From NCBI GenBank assembly GCA_028023455.1, contig JAQFVV010000002.1:29891725-29955724 (forward strand): 64,000 bases of DNA, in the 5' to 3' direction. Each line of letters begins with the position of its first letter. Position 1 is the stretch's first letter. Positions 11,242 through 24,140 of the stretch are shown here, piece by piece. The notes under the pieces were generated by a model. It ran no database searches and was not told where the DNA came from. It was given only the letters and a program-made list of their open reading frames with translations. This DNA comes from Epiperipatus broadwayi. Lineage: Eukaryota; Onychophora; Udeonychophora; Euonychophora; Peripatidae. The position numbers were made by a program, and so were the translations under genes.

Positions 11242-12029
11242 TTATCCATTTGGATTTTGAAAAGTTTGACAACAGTAATAATGCTGATCTTAGAATTCAA
11301 AGTTATTTTACTGGAACTATGGCTCACTGAAACTTTAATACAATCTTGAAAAATATGAATGTAAACGATTTTATAATCACTAATTCGAACGTTTGCTTCC
11401 CTTACTCTGTCCACTCTTCTCATCATGTTTTACTGACTGTGTCCTTTCTGACCTGCCATACTAAGTTTCTGTCTGTTTTAAGCTGGATATTTAAATAATT
11501 GTTTCAACTTCAACAAAAAAAACTTTACTTTATCATGAGAATGACTGATTTGTTTTTTTTTTTGATTCTAGCTGGTCACCCTTGGTCACTCCTTGCCTCT
11601 GAAATGGACTTAAAAAAATCATTATTTTCAAAATTTAATACATAATCTTGTTGTTATGAATATTACATTGCTTACAATTTTATTACATATTACACCAGTT
11701 ATAAAATTCTTCACTCTCCAAATCTCATATATATAAAAAAAAAATTTGTTGCCAAGAATTACCACGGTTCTTTATTTATTTATTTATTTTGAACTTGATA
11801 ACAAATTTATAATGGTAATAGGTACTCTATTCCCTACACCAGGGCGCCAGTTATCAAGATCAGCAATAATATAACACTTACAGATAGCTCTACTACATAT
11901 AAAAACAGGTATATATATATATTAAAATATATATGTACTTTTATTGATTGTTAACACAGTATGCCCATATGAATAAACATTAAATACATCTTATTACCAC
12001 CTTTTACACATAAGGCTTATGGATGTAGT
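11242..12029. other. Upstream flank of the orphan gene; LTR-type remnant at 11838-11860
   Basis: No further gene is recognised. The 77-codon minus-strand ORF next to the orphan gene overlaps it by one ATGA but has no recognisable content and is probably 5' UTR or intron. At about 11838-11856 the minus strand reads TGGCGCCCTGGTG, like the tRNA-Lys primer site of Ty3-type elements, with no intact element around it. Confidence 0.4.
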
Positions 12030-12900
12030 ACATGGGCTTTAAACATTTTTTTAAACACATGAAAACAGAAAACAAATTCATGTGTGCATGTAAAACCAGA
12101 TACAAAAAAAAATCTACATATGGTTGTAATACATGGGTTTCAAAAAAAAAACTTTTACAAAATATATATATGGTTGAAAAACCAGGTACCACAGCTAGCA
12201 AAACTTTTACACTTATAGTTATAATCTTTGCATTTAAAAAAAAAAACTTTTCACACAACATTTTATGGTTGTAAAACACAGTCTTTGGTTTTTTTGACAC
12301 TCATGAAAAAAAACTTTACATCACTTTGACCTTACTTTATGATTTATTTTACATAGTTTGAGTTTGGTATAAATCTAACATTAAGAGAAAAACATTTTCC
12401 TAAACTTAAGGGCACATACATAAATTATTACATGTCACTATAAATTCAAACTCAGGTGAACTAAACCAACTTTTAAATATATTGGTCCGAATATATACAA
12501 CTGTATCTATGAAATATCATTTGGGGATATGAATATTTTTTCAACTGTCAAATCCAGAAAAAAAATGTACATCTATATTGGGGAAAAACTTTTCAAGCTT
12601 TTATGCTTGAGATACAATACAATTTTTCCACACATATGGGTTTCCAAGAAAATATATAGTAATGCAATACATATAAAATTTTCAAACACATCTGTTCCTA
12701 CACATCGCACATACACACCCATGTACATATATACGCAGCGCTACATATACAAGTACATAGATTTTACACACACATACATCTATATACATTACATAATACT
12801 ATACACTATTGGAAAAGAGAGAAAAAAAACTTTGGAGAAAAAGTTGAAAAAAAAAAATCCATACACGTGTCAAATTCTTTACACTTTGCTTTAAAATAAT
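12030..12900 (+). pseudogene. Possible relic of a C2H2 zinc-finger gene in A-rich repeats
   Basis: The stretch repeats motifs such as ATGGTTGTAA, ATGGGTTTC and long A runs. In translation, pieces loosely resemble C2H2 finger units: C-A-C-K-T-R-Y, Y-G-C-N-T, M-V-E-K-P and Y-I-G-E-K-L-F-K, the last two like the H-T-G-E-K-P linker. Cys and His spacing is not kept in any unit and poly(A) runs interrupt the frame, so no protein is made. It could equally be a simple A-rich repeat family. Confidence 0.25.
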
Positions 12901-13375
12901 CACAACATTATATACTCAATTAACAAGAAAAAAAAATTTCTATACAAATATTTCCGTTCTTAGCAAACATGGGAGAAAAGTAGAAAAAAAAAAAAATTTC
13001 TACATAACAAAACTCTGGAAGTAAAAAAAAAACTTACATATACATTAATATAGTAGTTCAAACTACTTTCATATTTTATACAATCTATTTAACCATATGA
13101 GTTTTCACTTTTAATTAATCTGTTTATCAAAAAAAAAAAATTACAGACTATGGATGGAAAACATGGTATTCCTCTTTAATTTATTAACAAAACAGTATTT
13201 GATTTTATAAAATCAATATGACAAAACTAAATCATTTTATATTCTGGAAAATTATGTATATATTAAATTATATATAGCAAATTATACACATATAGCTAAT
13301 GAATTATTCAGGGTGTGGGAATAATTACAAGCTCCACGATTGGGCGTCCAAACTCAGAAAAAAAAACGCAGCCTC
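12901..13375. other. A-rich stretch, nothing recognised
   Basis: Contains runs of 8-14 A and no gene. Confidence 0.5.
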
Positions 13376-16300
13376 TGTGCCAGTCAAAATCATGTATTCA
13401 TTCAACAAGACCAATAATCCAAGCAAAAGTACCTTGAATCCAACCATGCACAAGATACTATAACGATCGAAATGCAAGTGGAGATCGAATCTAACCGCAA
13501 AAACAATATCTGCAACTACCAGGGCGCCATCTAGGCATTTGAGCCTAGAAAAATTTATAAAGTAGGCAGATACGCGCTGTTAAGATTCCACTTTATTTAA
13601 ATATTCCGATCGTTAGCCCAAGTCACTAGCTCAGCGGAGAAGCAGAGATAAAAATCTATAAATTTTATATCTTAAATATAAAAGAATAAAAGCCACTGCC
13701 AGAAATTAACACATAAAAATATTTATTTACGCACATATAAAATAACATTTAAATTTTGAGGAATAAGTTTAAGATTTTAGATTTTTATATTAACTTTTAA
13801 TTTTACATTTAACTAAGTTTCAATGAGTTTAATATTTTATTTAGATAGTCAAGTATGAATAGACTACATAGATCTGCATTTGAAAAGAAAATATTCTTCC
13901 CTGATTTAACCTTAGGCAACAAATTTTGCAACCAAACTGGCGCCAATCCATCTGATACATTCATGTATTCAATGTAGCATGATACGACAACACAAAATAC
14001 TATACTGTCAGGAATGTACATCTGAACAATAAGTAGAAATAGAGAAGACATTGACTCTCCACCAACAGGAATGTTACATCTGTTGGCAAATAGAACAATA
14101 AACAAAAAACTCCATAGGAATGGACTGCGGTCTTCTGCCGACTTACAAACCCATCCATAGGCAAACAGAGGGTGTGTGGCATATATCTATAATCCTGCCC
14201 ATAGCAGACCTCATACTACATCTACAATTACACAAATATATCCAATCCATTGAACCAATTCAACTACGAAATGAATAACCTAAGATTACCCTCCCTTAAT
14301 ATAACTTTACAAAACTATATAGCCATTCACGCCCGACTTAAATTTAACATTTAAATACGTTCGCACAGATTTGTTTAAAAATGTTGGGTATAGATCGATT
14401 ACATAGATTCCACGGTCAAAAACATTTCAAAATAAACATAAATGATCAAAATACAAAATTATTGATACCGACAATCGCAGAGGGAAATTTATAAGTAACC
14501 CAATAGTATTCACCATAAGATACTTGCGTTGTCACCAATAACTTAAAAGACATCCGAATAAATACATTTTAGATACCGTACGGTTCATTATTTATCGAAT
14601 GTCTATATATTTTGATCAAATATGAAAACCAAAATATGATTAACCGCGAACGAATCCATGCAAGCGTCTATAAACAACTTAAATTTCATGCATTTAAATA
14701 ATCTTTACAATAAGAAAAAAAAATGGAAATGATGTTTATCAATCGGAAAACATATAAAATTAAACATTATTAATTTGATTTAAAAACTTACAAAAGTCAG
14801 ATAAGAGTCCGTTTTAACATTTAAGTTGGCTTGTTTATCGATTTATAAAACTTGACGAAAGTTCTTAATTGATTTTAATAATTGTTCATTTCATATAGCT
14901 TATGGTAGAAGAGTCCAGGTTTCTGTTTTTAATTCCCGCGACGCCTCCATTGGAAGATAATGTTCTGGAGATGGCAATAGCTGGTTCAAGGTATCACAGT
15001 CTTTTCCTTTTTCCTTTTTAAATAGAGAGTGTGGTATGTGCGTCCTACCACAACTCTCAAACACACAACGCTGGAACTGTCCGAAAAAACTGTATTTCCC
15101 TTTTTATAGTAAATCTCCAGATTGAATGAACAAAGACGTCACTAATCCAAATTTTCGTTCGGGTCCGGGCTGAGGCTTGGTGCTTCCATTGGTCAAGCTA
15201 AAATCTCTTTATTCTCTTATCTAATTTACTCTCTGACTTTTTAATTAGACAGCTTTTGGATAATTAATAAACAATCATTTCCATTTATAGATTACAGGAA
15301 TTAATTAATACCTGTTTTTATTTTTACTTACGTTATTTCTTTTTTAAACTATTTTTATATTTAAATCTTTTTTATATAAAAAAAATACATTCAAATACCT
15401 TTTTTTATTTATTAAAAAAAAAAATTTTTAAAGTTTAGCATCTGTGCGAATGTATATACGTTTAACAAACATTTTAATTTTAGCGTTTAGTTTTTTTACT
15501 TTTATTTGTGAACTTTTAAGTTTTTATTTTAAATTAATGTAACGACATATTTATATATCGTTACAATACATATGTCAGGACAAGGATGAATCCTAACCTA
15601 TTTGCCTAAATTATTGCCCCTCTGACTAATGGATAACGTTTGTGATGACACTAGCAGTGCTTGGTTTTATTCCATCCCAGCTGGAGGTCATGGTTCACAT
15701 AGAGACTCAAAATAATAAAAGGGTTTATATGAAAAATCAATGATTTAAGGGATTCTGATGATTGCCGAACGGTACAGATATGATTTGATCGATTATTAAT
15801 GGTTTGAACGTAAAAATGATAATTCTTTATGGCAACATTATAAAGAAGTGAATTTACATCAAATAAATATTATAAACAAATAGAGTAATTAACCTTAGAG
15901 ATTGGGAGTGATGACAAACTAAGCTTATTTAAATGACAATATTATGGGAATTTATTAAAGAATTTAGTACAAAATAAGTTAAGTCTTTGTTTATACAACT
16001 TGGTGATTTTATTTAATTCGTTTTGATGTGGCTTGGACAAACAATATAAAAGTTTGTTAATTGGTCGGCCAAAACCAATCAGCAATAAAATATGATATTA
16101 CAAATAAATCTGTTTTATATATATATATATTACAAAGTATGAAAGATGGGCATTTAAAACACTATTACATTTAAAGTCATTTGTATATAATGAGTGTGGA
16201 AAGCAAAATGGTTCTTAAATAAATAATTGACAATTATACAGTCAGATTTAATTTATTAACGAAATTGTTTGTGAAAGACGTGCCATCATGGCAGAGAGCA

Positions 16301-18486
16301 TTTCAGGTTTGCTAAATAAAGATATAAAATGATGAAGAAGGCAATATGCTACTATAGATTACAACAAAATAAATGAGGTCTGTTATTGACTCTCTGGGTG
16401 GCTTTGCTACAGACAATTTCCTAGTAAATACAACTAGATGATAAGAAATGCTAGCCCTCCAGCCAAACATGTCTCTAAGTAATCATAATAATATTTTGAT
16501 GTGCATATACATCTTAATAGCAATGCTCAAAAAGAATCCCTTGGTATGAACTATGTCTACTTTGAGGGAGTGTGAAAGATTGGACTGGTCATAGTTAAAT
16601 TTCCGAAGGTCCTAAGAGGTTTGTAGCAAAGCAAGAATAACAATAAAAGGAAATGGTTGTAACTATAAATACATAATGCCTTAGACGTATATAGCTAGTG
16701 TATCACTAACAAAATTAATCAATGAATTCCTGATTAAAATAATCAGTTTCCTGACGTCGATAGAAAGTCCCCACAAACCTTAGTCCACTAATGAATGAAT
16801 CATAAAACATAATATAGAAAAGGAAGTCACGAATTAAATTTTAAAATATAAGTTGTTTTCCACAATTTAAAAATATTTCATTTATCAATAAAGGTATTAA
16901 ATAGTTTATGAAAGATTACAAAATAAGACTTTTAATTAACATAGACGGGCATTAAATATCAAACTAATAAATTGTAAATCATAATTTAATATTTTCTGAC
17001 AAATAAAATATATGTATGAAATATATATATATTGATAAAATTTTATGATAAATTTTACTTAATTGATTCACTAAAATTATTTATTTTTTCAGAAATAATT
17101 ACAGGGCTATTTTAAATTGGAAGTAATAGTAAGATACTTTTAAAATAATTTCAATCATTCAAATAAATTTGTACATGATGTACAAAACTAAATGAGCTTT
17201 CTATTAATTAATTTACGGGAAGTAAGTTTCTTGTAATGATTTTTAAGTTAAAGAAAAAAATAACAGGGGAGGGATTTAAAGTTAATAGCTCATTGAATTT
17301 TGTATTTGGCAATTTCAGTAAGTCGATTAATCTAAACAAACCGACAAAAAATTAATTTAATTTGCCGCATCAAAATAATGTAAGATTTTATAAGAATTGA
17401 TATTTTAAATTGAATAAATTTAAAAGACACATTTTAAACCAAGCCGTATAAACATTACACAGATATAAAATATAAATTAATATAGATTTTGAAAACAAAT
17501 AAAATAAAATCAATGGCTTGTGGTGAATTGGACGTTACCTCAGAATCAATCAGTTAGTACAGGCATTTAATACAGTCAGATCATTTCAAGCTTCCTCAAC
17601 ACAGACAGTCTCTGGCTAGATGTTTAAAGCACTGGAAAGGCATGGATGGGCTGGTGGAACAGACCTCTGAGAAGCAAACGACCGATCTTTTCACCCCATC
17701 ATTTCTTTAGGCACGATATATATATAAAGATTAATCACTTCTCTTCAGTCTCAATAATAATTAATTAAATTTTCCACTATTTATGTGTTCTGGTCTTATC
17801 TAAAGGATTAAATCTACACTGACCTCCACCAATTGTAACTGCTCTCAGCAGTTCTGTGAGGTTGGTGATACTTTGGAGGGAAAATCTTTAACTCTGCATG
17901 AACGTGCCCCAAGGGTTGATTTGCTAATTAAAAAAACAACAACAACAAGCATATTAAGTTTATCAGTCATTGTACTAACAAAATCTATTTAATTATGGTT
18001 TAGATTAACAAAATGTAGATTTTATTCAGAAAAATTTGGTACAATGACTTTCAAACATATTTGGTATAAACTTTTACAAAATATTTCTTAAAAATATTAC
18101 ATTGTTTAAATAATTGATTCTCAAGTGTACATTGATTAAAAGATAAATATAAAATGTTACCAACTGATTTATTGAAGAAAATGAACTTTAATAAAGAATT
18201 TGAAATATTTGTAACATTTTATAGATATCTAGGATTCAATTCAATTTGATAAAATAAACACAATATAAATTTTTACAAATATAAAATAAATAAACTAATA
18301 TAAAAAGGTTAGTTTTAATTATAAAATAAGATTAATGAAATATAAAAGATTATAATATTGATTAAAATATACTACCACCTATTATGAGATGGGTGTCAGT
18401 TAATAAAGATTGGGTTCAAACCCAGACTAGTGCTGATGACATTGGCACTAGGTGAAGCAGGAATATGTACTACATTTCCAGCTTCA
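13376..18486 (+). mobile_element. 3-kb non-coding LTR-like repeat, copy 2, split by insertion
   Basis: Colinear with 6169-9248 from TGTGCCAGTC to CCAGCTTCA, with small indels. It is interrupted after AAGATAC by a 2.1-kb foreign segment (13459-15565) and resumes with ATACATATGTC. Removing the insert leaves about 3.0 kb. No TSD is obvious at the outer ends. Confidence 0.7.
13459..15565 (-). mobile_element. 2.1-kb LTR-like insertion with ATAC TSD
   Basis: Defined precisely by comparison with copy 1, which lacks it. The ends are imperfect inverted repeats (TATAACGAT and, reversed, TGTAACGAT), giving TG...CA-like ends if the first base pair has mutated, flanked by ATAC (13455-13458 and 15566-15569). 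On the minus strand TGGCGCCCTGGTAG at about 13517-13531 resembles a tRNA-Lys primer site. The interior is richer in CpG than the host repeat. No protein domain is recognised; the 98-codon minus ORF at 13809-14105 has no clear match. A large solo LTR or short non-autonomous LTR element is likeliest. Confidence 0.6.
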
Positions 18487-19379
18487 TTATACTATCAATT
18501 TATTGGTTCAAAATAAAAAACCTATAATTTTTTTTCGATCCAAGCCAGTTTGCTTGCAATTTATATAGATGAGAATCCAGTTCAGTTTCTATACATTACA
18601 GTTTCTCAATTTTTAATAACCTTAGGTACTTTTATTCTTTAGCCAGAATTAAGCCAATCAGACCACCTGATTTATAAAACATCACATGATCTTTACATAC
18701 AGATCAAAACTTTTTTTCCTATCTCAAACTTTAGCAGTTAATAGACATGATAAGACTTAATGGTGCATTAGATCTAAAAACTCTACATGCGCACTATAGA
18801 ACAGCATTGAATAAGGATTTATTAAGAACTATCATCTGGAATATATTAATTACTAATACTCGATGGCATAAACATAGTGAGATTAGATGAAATCACTAAA
18901 ACAATGAATAAGAAAATCCAATTTGTAAATGTATATTTTTATACTTTCTTAACCATTTACTTACTTATATTTGTAACATAAAGTATTGAAAACAGAACAT
19001 GAAAATAGATTTGTTGATTAAACTGTGAAGCAGAAGAAACATTGAATTTATTAAAGGCAGAGGAATTTTGACGGATGTATGGACAAGAAACAGTGGAGAA
19101 GAAAGAAATTGATGGCCTGAAAAAAGTAGAGATGTAACAATATTAAATCAAAGTTTAGAAAACTCGGAGAGGATTAATGTACAAAGGATGTTTTTGGCAT
19201 ATTAATAAGGTTGATAACTATTTTATTTGATCATTCTAAAGGAAGATGATTATATATCTCTACAACAGCATCTCAAAATTTTCCTTGGAAAATTAACACT
19301 TTTTTTACTTAAATTGAGCCTTTTAATATGGCCATCAAACATCACATGATCACTATTCTTTATTTTTACACAAGCTGTT
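18487..19379. other. AT-rich stretch, nothing recognised
   Basis: No reading frame or repeat boundary can be defined. The piece at 18980-19200 is purine-rich and might be an old LINE fragment, but no motif supports that. Confidence 0.4.
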
Positions 19380-19384
19380 TTCAC

Positions 19385-19800
19385 AGAGGCAAAACTCTCC
19401 ATACAGTAGCACCATCCACAATCTAGAAACTAGTCTGGGGATATTGGATGAGTAGGCACTAGATAGGGATTTTATGCACAAATCTTCCTGCATCCATTGA
19501 TTACAAAGGCTTGCACTTGGTGGCATTACTGTATAAAGAGTTTGGTACTCTTATTAACATGAATGCTAGAAGGTTTGTGCATAAAATCCCTATCTGGGGC
19601 CTACTCTTAATATCCCCAGACCAGTTTCTAGCATCCATTGATTACTCTGACTTGCACAGAGTGGTGTTATTGTATAGAGAGTTTTGTCTTATAATACGAG
19701 TTTATTTTTTATTCAATCAGTGAAGAAAAACATTTGGGGTAAAAATTTCTGAACAAGCATCTATCAGATGTCTGGAAAAAGTCTATTAAACATCACATGA
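19385..19800. repeat. Diverged arms of fold-back family F1
   Basis: Segments match the arms of the fold-backs at 44106-44480 and 50143-50485: GCAAAACTCTCCATACAGTA at 19391, CTAGTCTGGGGATATTGGAT near 19431, GCACTAGATAGGGATTTTATG near 19457, then an inverted arm. The ORF at 19511-19723 lies inside these repeats and is not a gene. Confidence 0.6.
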
Positions 19801-20045
19801 CCACCACTTCTTATGCTTGTGTATAAATGTTATGCTTGTGTGTGGCAATACGTATAGTGAGTTTTGCCTAATTTAAAAAGTCTATTAGTGATATTTACAA
19901 ATGATAAAAACAGGATTTACAGATCTATTAGGTCCATATAAAATATTTATTAATGTCATTACAAATATTCAGATAATTTTGGGTTTGATCTAACTAAGAT
20001 AAGTAAGATTTAAATAATATGTAAAAAAAAATTTTTTTAGATAAT

Positions 20046-20329
20046 GCTTTTATGTAAATAGCCAATTAAAAAGTAAAAAAATAAAGTAATCAGTCCACTT
20101 CTCAGTTAATTTGCCATTTGTAGAATATATCAGAAATGTTAAGAATCTAGACTTGTTATAAAATAATTGGAAATTGTAGGAATATTGTTGTTTTGTAAAA
20201 GCATTTGAGCCTCAAATGCTTTTATGAAATAACGATATTCTGCAATTTCCAATTGTTTTATAAAAGTGGCAAATTAGAGCATATTACTTTGTTATTTTTA
20301 TACTTTTTAGTTGGCTATTTACATAAAAC
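20046..20329. repeat. Fold-back (long inverted repeat) centred at 20210
   Basis: TATGTAAATAGCCAATTAAA at the left is mirrored by a TTGGCTATTTACATAAAA block at the right; the inner part (GCATTTGAG/CTCAAATGC) meets with almost no loop. Arms are about 140 bp with mismatches. It is non-coding and MITE-like. The ORF at 20311 starts in the right arm and is a by-product. Confidence 0.8.
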
Positions 20330-21149
20330 ATTATTTAATATATATATATATTATTTTTTTATTTTTTAGCTGTACTGTATTTACGTATTATTTTAAAAAA
20401 TGGTTAAAACTAAAAAAATTTGACAAAAATTATAATTTAATAATAAAACATGAAAAAAAAAATCTAATGAATTCTAAATTTAAATATAGTGATCTACTAT
20501 ATAAGAATATTTTTGTATCGACTTTTTAATTAATTAATTAAATGAGTTAAATCAATATTAATAAAATTCTATTATACAAACATAATATTTCCGATGGCTA
20601 AATTGCTAAGGAGTTTTCTTGAGAAGTGTAAGGATGTGAGTTTGAGTTCTAAATGGGAACAGATTTTTTTCATTGTTAATTCAAAAATGTGAAAACAACA
20701 AAATATAGACATTGACAGAAACATGGAGCAAGTTAATATAAAACATTTAAAATAGTTTTAACATAGTAGACCACATCCAGGTATTAATAGAAGTTATAAA
20801 AAAAAAATCACTGAATATTTGTCATTTTTGACTAAATTTGTAATTAGAGAGTTGATTTTATAAGCATTTTTTCCCTGAACGTCAACACTTCATAATACAT
20901 GCAGGATATTTTCAAATTTTTGGGTATATTTATCAAACTGTAAAAATAATTATCTCAAGATAAAACTAGAAATATTAGCATTTGCGGTGAATGTTTGTAT
21001 CTTTTGAATTATTTTACAGCAGTTTTATGCTGATTAAAATCAGAGAAAATATGAAGTGAAATATTGAGATTAATGAAGTTGCATGAATTTTTCAGGTGTT
21101 ATACCTGTTTTTGAAAGTAATGCTTCAGAACTTTAATTGATCCTGTAAA
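20330..21149. other. AT-rich stretch, nothing recognised
   Basis: No gene or defined repeat is seen. Confidence 0.45.
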
Positions 21150-21720
21150 AACAAAAGAAAAACGAAAGTAATGTTCAATACATTTTTCAAAGTGGGAAGG
21201 GGGGGGATGAATCAATATTAATGAATTTAAAGAATATCAGTTACGAATATTTTTGGAAAATTATTAATATAAATGGAAGCATAGTAGATATATATTGATG
21301 AATGTTGATCTAGAAAGATATGAAGTATAAGAAGATCTAATGTTGGAAGTTACCAGAACTGGAATTGATTGGAGGATCTTACGTTCCAGAATCTTAACAC
21401 TAAACCATACAAGGAAGTATTTTATTTAACATTAAAAAAGACACAAATAAATATTAAAAATAAATACATCTATTCTATTGAAAAAAAATAATTAATAAAT
21501 GTATTCTACATGTTTCTAAGTTTAAGGCACTTAAGAGGAAAGAAGTAGAAAAACTACAGATCACAGAAAAGTATAGAAAGATGTATGTTGGGATTATAAA
21601 ATATAAGTAAAAGAATAGATAGTTTTGACTCACTGATAATTAAAAAATAAATAGTCTTAAACTAGTCATAGTGCTAAAAAAGTTAATGTATGAATAAAAA
21701 AAATGACGTAGATGAATAAA
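21150..21720 (+). pseudogene. RTE-type LINE remnant
   Basis: A strongly decayed plus-strand piece: KTKVMFN-like codons near 21160, a Y-K-W-K-H-like stretch where relatives have Y-L-G-Q-x-I-N-x-G-G-N, and a Q-I-T-E-K-Y-R-K-M-Y-V-G-I-I stretch near 21560 that matches the T-Q-R-x-M-E-R-x-M-L-G-V region of RTE reverse transcriptases. The order agrees with the remnant at 3172-3943. Many stops are present. Confidence 0.5.
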
Positions 21721-22195
21721 GAATTTTTGTAGAGAAGGAAATCTGTGGAGATCCATCCCATAATTAATCAGTAATGGTGGGCATGACTTTGTGTCACCAA
21801 TATCAGTCACTTATAAATGAGTAAGAACTTATGTAAAATTTATTTAAAATATATGAGTGAATGAATGGCTTTTTTCGCTTCAACTATATGATTGGTTTGG
21901 ATTTTTATTGGACTATTTCCTCATCTAATATGTGTGTTGAAGGTGTTTAGAGAAAGTTTAATTTTTAGTTAAATATTCCAAATGCATTCAACTGTTAGTA
22001 ATATCACAGCAAACAGGTTAGTATATGCACCATCTTTAGTAATATCACAAAACAAATGTTAATAATATCACAGCAAACAGGTTAGTTATGCACTAACTGT
22101 TAGTAATATCACACAAACAGGTTAGATATAACGCCACAATTTGAGAGGTATTTTTCTCCCTCTTCTTCAGGTGTTGCTGGCTGACCAGTGACAGT

Positions 22196-22283
22196 ACTAG
22201 CATGGGATTCGAACCTGGGTCCTTAGATTCTTGATTATTGAAATTTAAGGTAACGCTCTAACCAACTGAGCCATCCTGCCAAA
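22196..22283 (-). repeat. tRNA-derived SINE head (family 2), first copy
   Basis: On the minus strand GGCAGGATGGCTCAGTTGG (box A) is followed by GGTTCGAATCCCATG (box B), then a GTACTGTCACTGGTCAG body and a CTGAAGAAGAGGG tail. This matches the form of tRNA-derived SINEs reported from octopus. The anticodon arm is distorted, so it is not a working tRNA. Confidence 0.8.
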
Positions 22284-22427
22284 GGCAACAGTATGTAGTA
22301 ATTTCATATACTTATCTATGAGGTTCCTCCTGATTTCTCCACTTTTCCTCAGAGCAAAGTTGATTACGTTTGAGAGGTAATTTTTCTCCCTCTTCTTCGG
22401 GTGTTGCTGGCCTGACCAGTGACAGTA

Positions 22428-22513
22428 CTAGCATGGGATTCGAACCTGGGTCCTTAGATTCTTGATTATTGAAATTTAAGGTAACGCTCTAACCAACTGA
22501 GCCATCCTGCCAA
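22428..22513 (-). repeat. tRNA-derived SINE head (family 2), second copy
   Basis: Nearly identical to 22196-22283 including flanks, so the pair arose by a local tandem duplication of about 229 bp. Confidence 0.8.
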
Positions 22514-22971
22514 AGGCAACAGTATGTAGTAATTTCATATACTTATCTATGAGGTTCCTCCTGATTTCTCCACTTTTTCCTCAGAGCAAAGTTGATTAGT
22601 GATTTCCATACATTACACCTGAAGAAGAGGGGAGAAAAATACCTCTCGAAACGTTGTGCGTATACTAACCTGTTTGCTGTGATATTACTAACAGTTAGTG
22701 CATATACTAACCTGTTTGCTGTGATATTACTAACAGTTGAATGCATTTGGAATATTTAACTAAAAATTAAACTTTTCTAAAGACATTCAACACACATATT
22801 AGATGATGGAAATAGTCCAATATAAAAATACAGCTAGAACACCATCATCACAAACCTTCAGAAAAACACTATGATTGGTTTGTTTATCCATATCTCAAGA
22901 CATCATAGTGAATAATAAGTGTTTGTGTAACTAGCATAATGTCCAAACAGTATTTACATATATGTGTATGA

Positions 22972-23153
22972 GAAGATAATATCCATGTAAAAAAAAAAGA
23001 ACTTTGATGTTACCAAGAAATTGTCAATTACTATTAATTTCATTACCCTATAATAGTTCTATTGTTTAGATTCAGAAATTATCAATAAATAGCAATTGAT
23101 TTCATGGTAACATCAAAGATTAAAAGTCATTTGTATTTACATGGATATTATCT
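22972..23153. repeat. Fold-back, arms ~60 bp
   Basis: AGATAATATCCATGTAAA at the left is mirrored by TTTACATGGATATTATCT at the right, and CTTTGATGTTACCA by TGGTAACATCAAAG. The centre is AT-rich. Non-coding. Confidence 0.75.
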
Positions 23154-23894
23154 CATTTCTACTCTTTATTATAATAACAATCCATGGAAATATTTAATTC
23201 GATATATACATGTGTGTATATATACTATTTTGTAAATAAACAATACGAATTGGTAGAGATTTACATTTCAATTGTAATCTCTTTCCTGGAACAGTAGAAT
23301 GGTGAGAAACACTTATTCAGCCTTTTATCTATCATTTTTTCTTAACATATTCATATATTCTCTACTAAATCTTATTTTTGCTGGCCTTTGTTTATTTTTT
23401 TTTCTGCAACAATGTATGCCACTCTGAATGTTTCATCAAGATCAACCATCTCAACATTTTTCATTTTTGATCCTGCCTTCTATGATATCTTCATTATAAA
23501 GAACATACATCACATACTCTTAATTCTTTTTTATATCCACTCTGTCTTTTTCTGACTCATATAAGACTATACTTCAGATGTAGCTATTGATGAAATGTTT
23601 TTAATTCAGATGAATACATTTATATATCAATAATTCTCATTTCTTGTTAAAATCTCATTTGGCTTGTACAGTTCTAGTGTTTATATCTCTCCTATTTCTA
23701 ACATCTAATACTATAAACTTCTCATATTTAAAAAGTGATGTATTCTAGACAATCTCCTTCCATCTTGCTGTGGCCATCTGATTTCTATCTCCGGAACATT
23801 TCATTGCCATTATCTATTCTCTACTAATTTTCACATTGCACCTATTTTCAACAGATTATTAAATATTTTGGTATTTGTAATTTATTCACCATAT
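23154..23894. other. AT-rich stretch, nothing firm
   Basis: The tract is pyrimidine-rich on the plus strand, as expected of a decayed minus-strand LINE, but no motif is firm. Confidence 0.35.
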
Positions 23895-24140
23895 AGCCTG
23901 TGCTTGGCGCTGTTTCTGTGTAAAAACACAGAATTATACTGCCTTCGCGGCCGAACCTACAGCTAATATATGAGTGATCGTTAATATAATACGCGGCCAA
24001 TTCTTCCGCGTATCAATAACACTACGTCTACTAACAATACTATGATCGTATAGTTTGCCATTAGATTTCATTGCGGGTTGAATTCCTATGCGTATTGACA
24101 GAATTTGTATTGTCGCTAGAATTTAAGATGAGAGTGAGAA
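23895..24140. other. CpG-containing patch
   Basis: In a genome poor in CpG this 250-bp patch holds many (TTCGCGGCCG near 23944, ACGCGGCC near 23990, TTCCGCG near 24004). It could be a young insertion, an old promoter or exon. No reading frame stands out. Confidence 0.35.

Larger units (their letters stand above)
21905..22835. repeat. Fold-back F2 containing tandem tRNA-derived SINE heads
   Basis: The outer arms start TTGGACTATTTCCTCATC at the left and end mirrored at the right (GATGATGGAAATAGTCCAAT). Inside are repeated CACAGCAAACAGGTTAGTAT pieces and two minus-strand tRNA-like heads (22200-22282 and 22433-22513) in ~229-bp tandem copies. The same arrangement occurs at 54000-55390 and 56990-57690. 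The ORF at 22543-22746 is a by-product. Confidence 0.8.

Noticed and set aside
22196-22513. tRNA genes
   Set aside because: Box A and box B are good but the anticodon arm does not fold properly and the sequence continues into a SINE body. The same holds for 54460-54545, 57196-57280 and 57407-57490.
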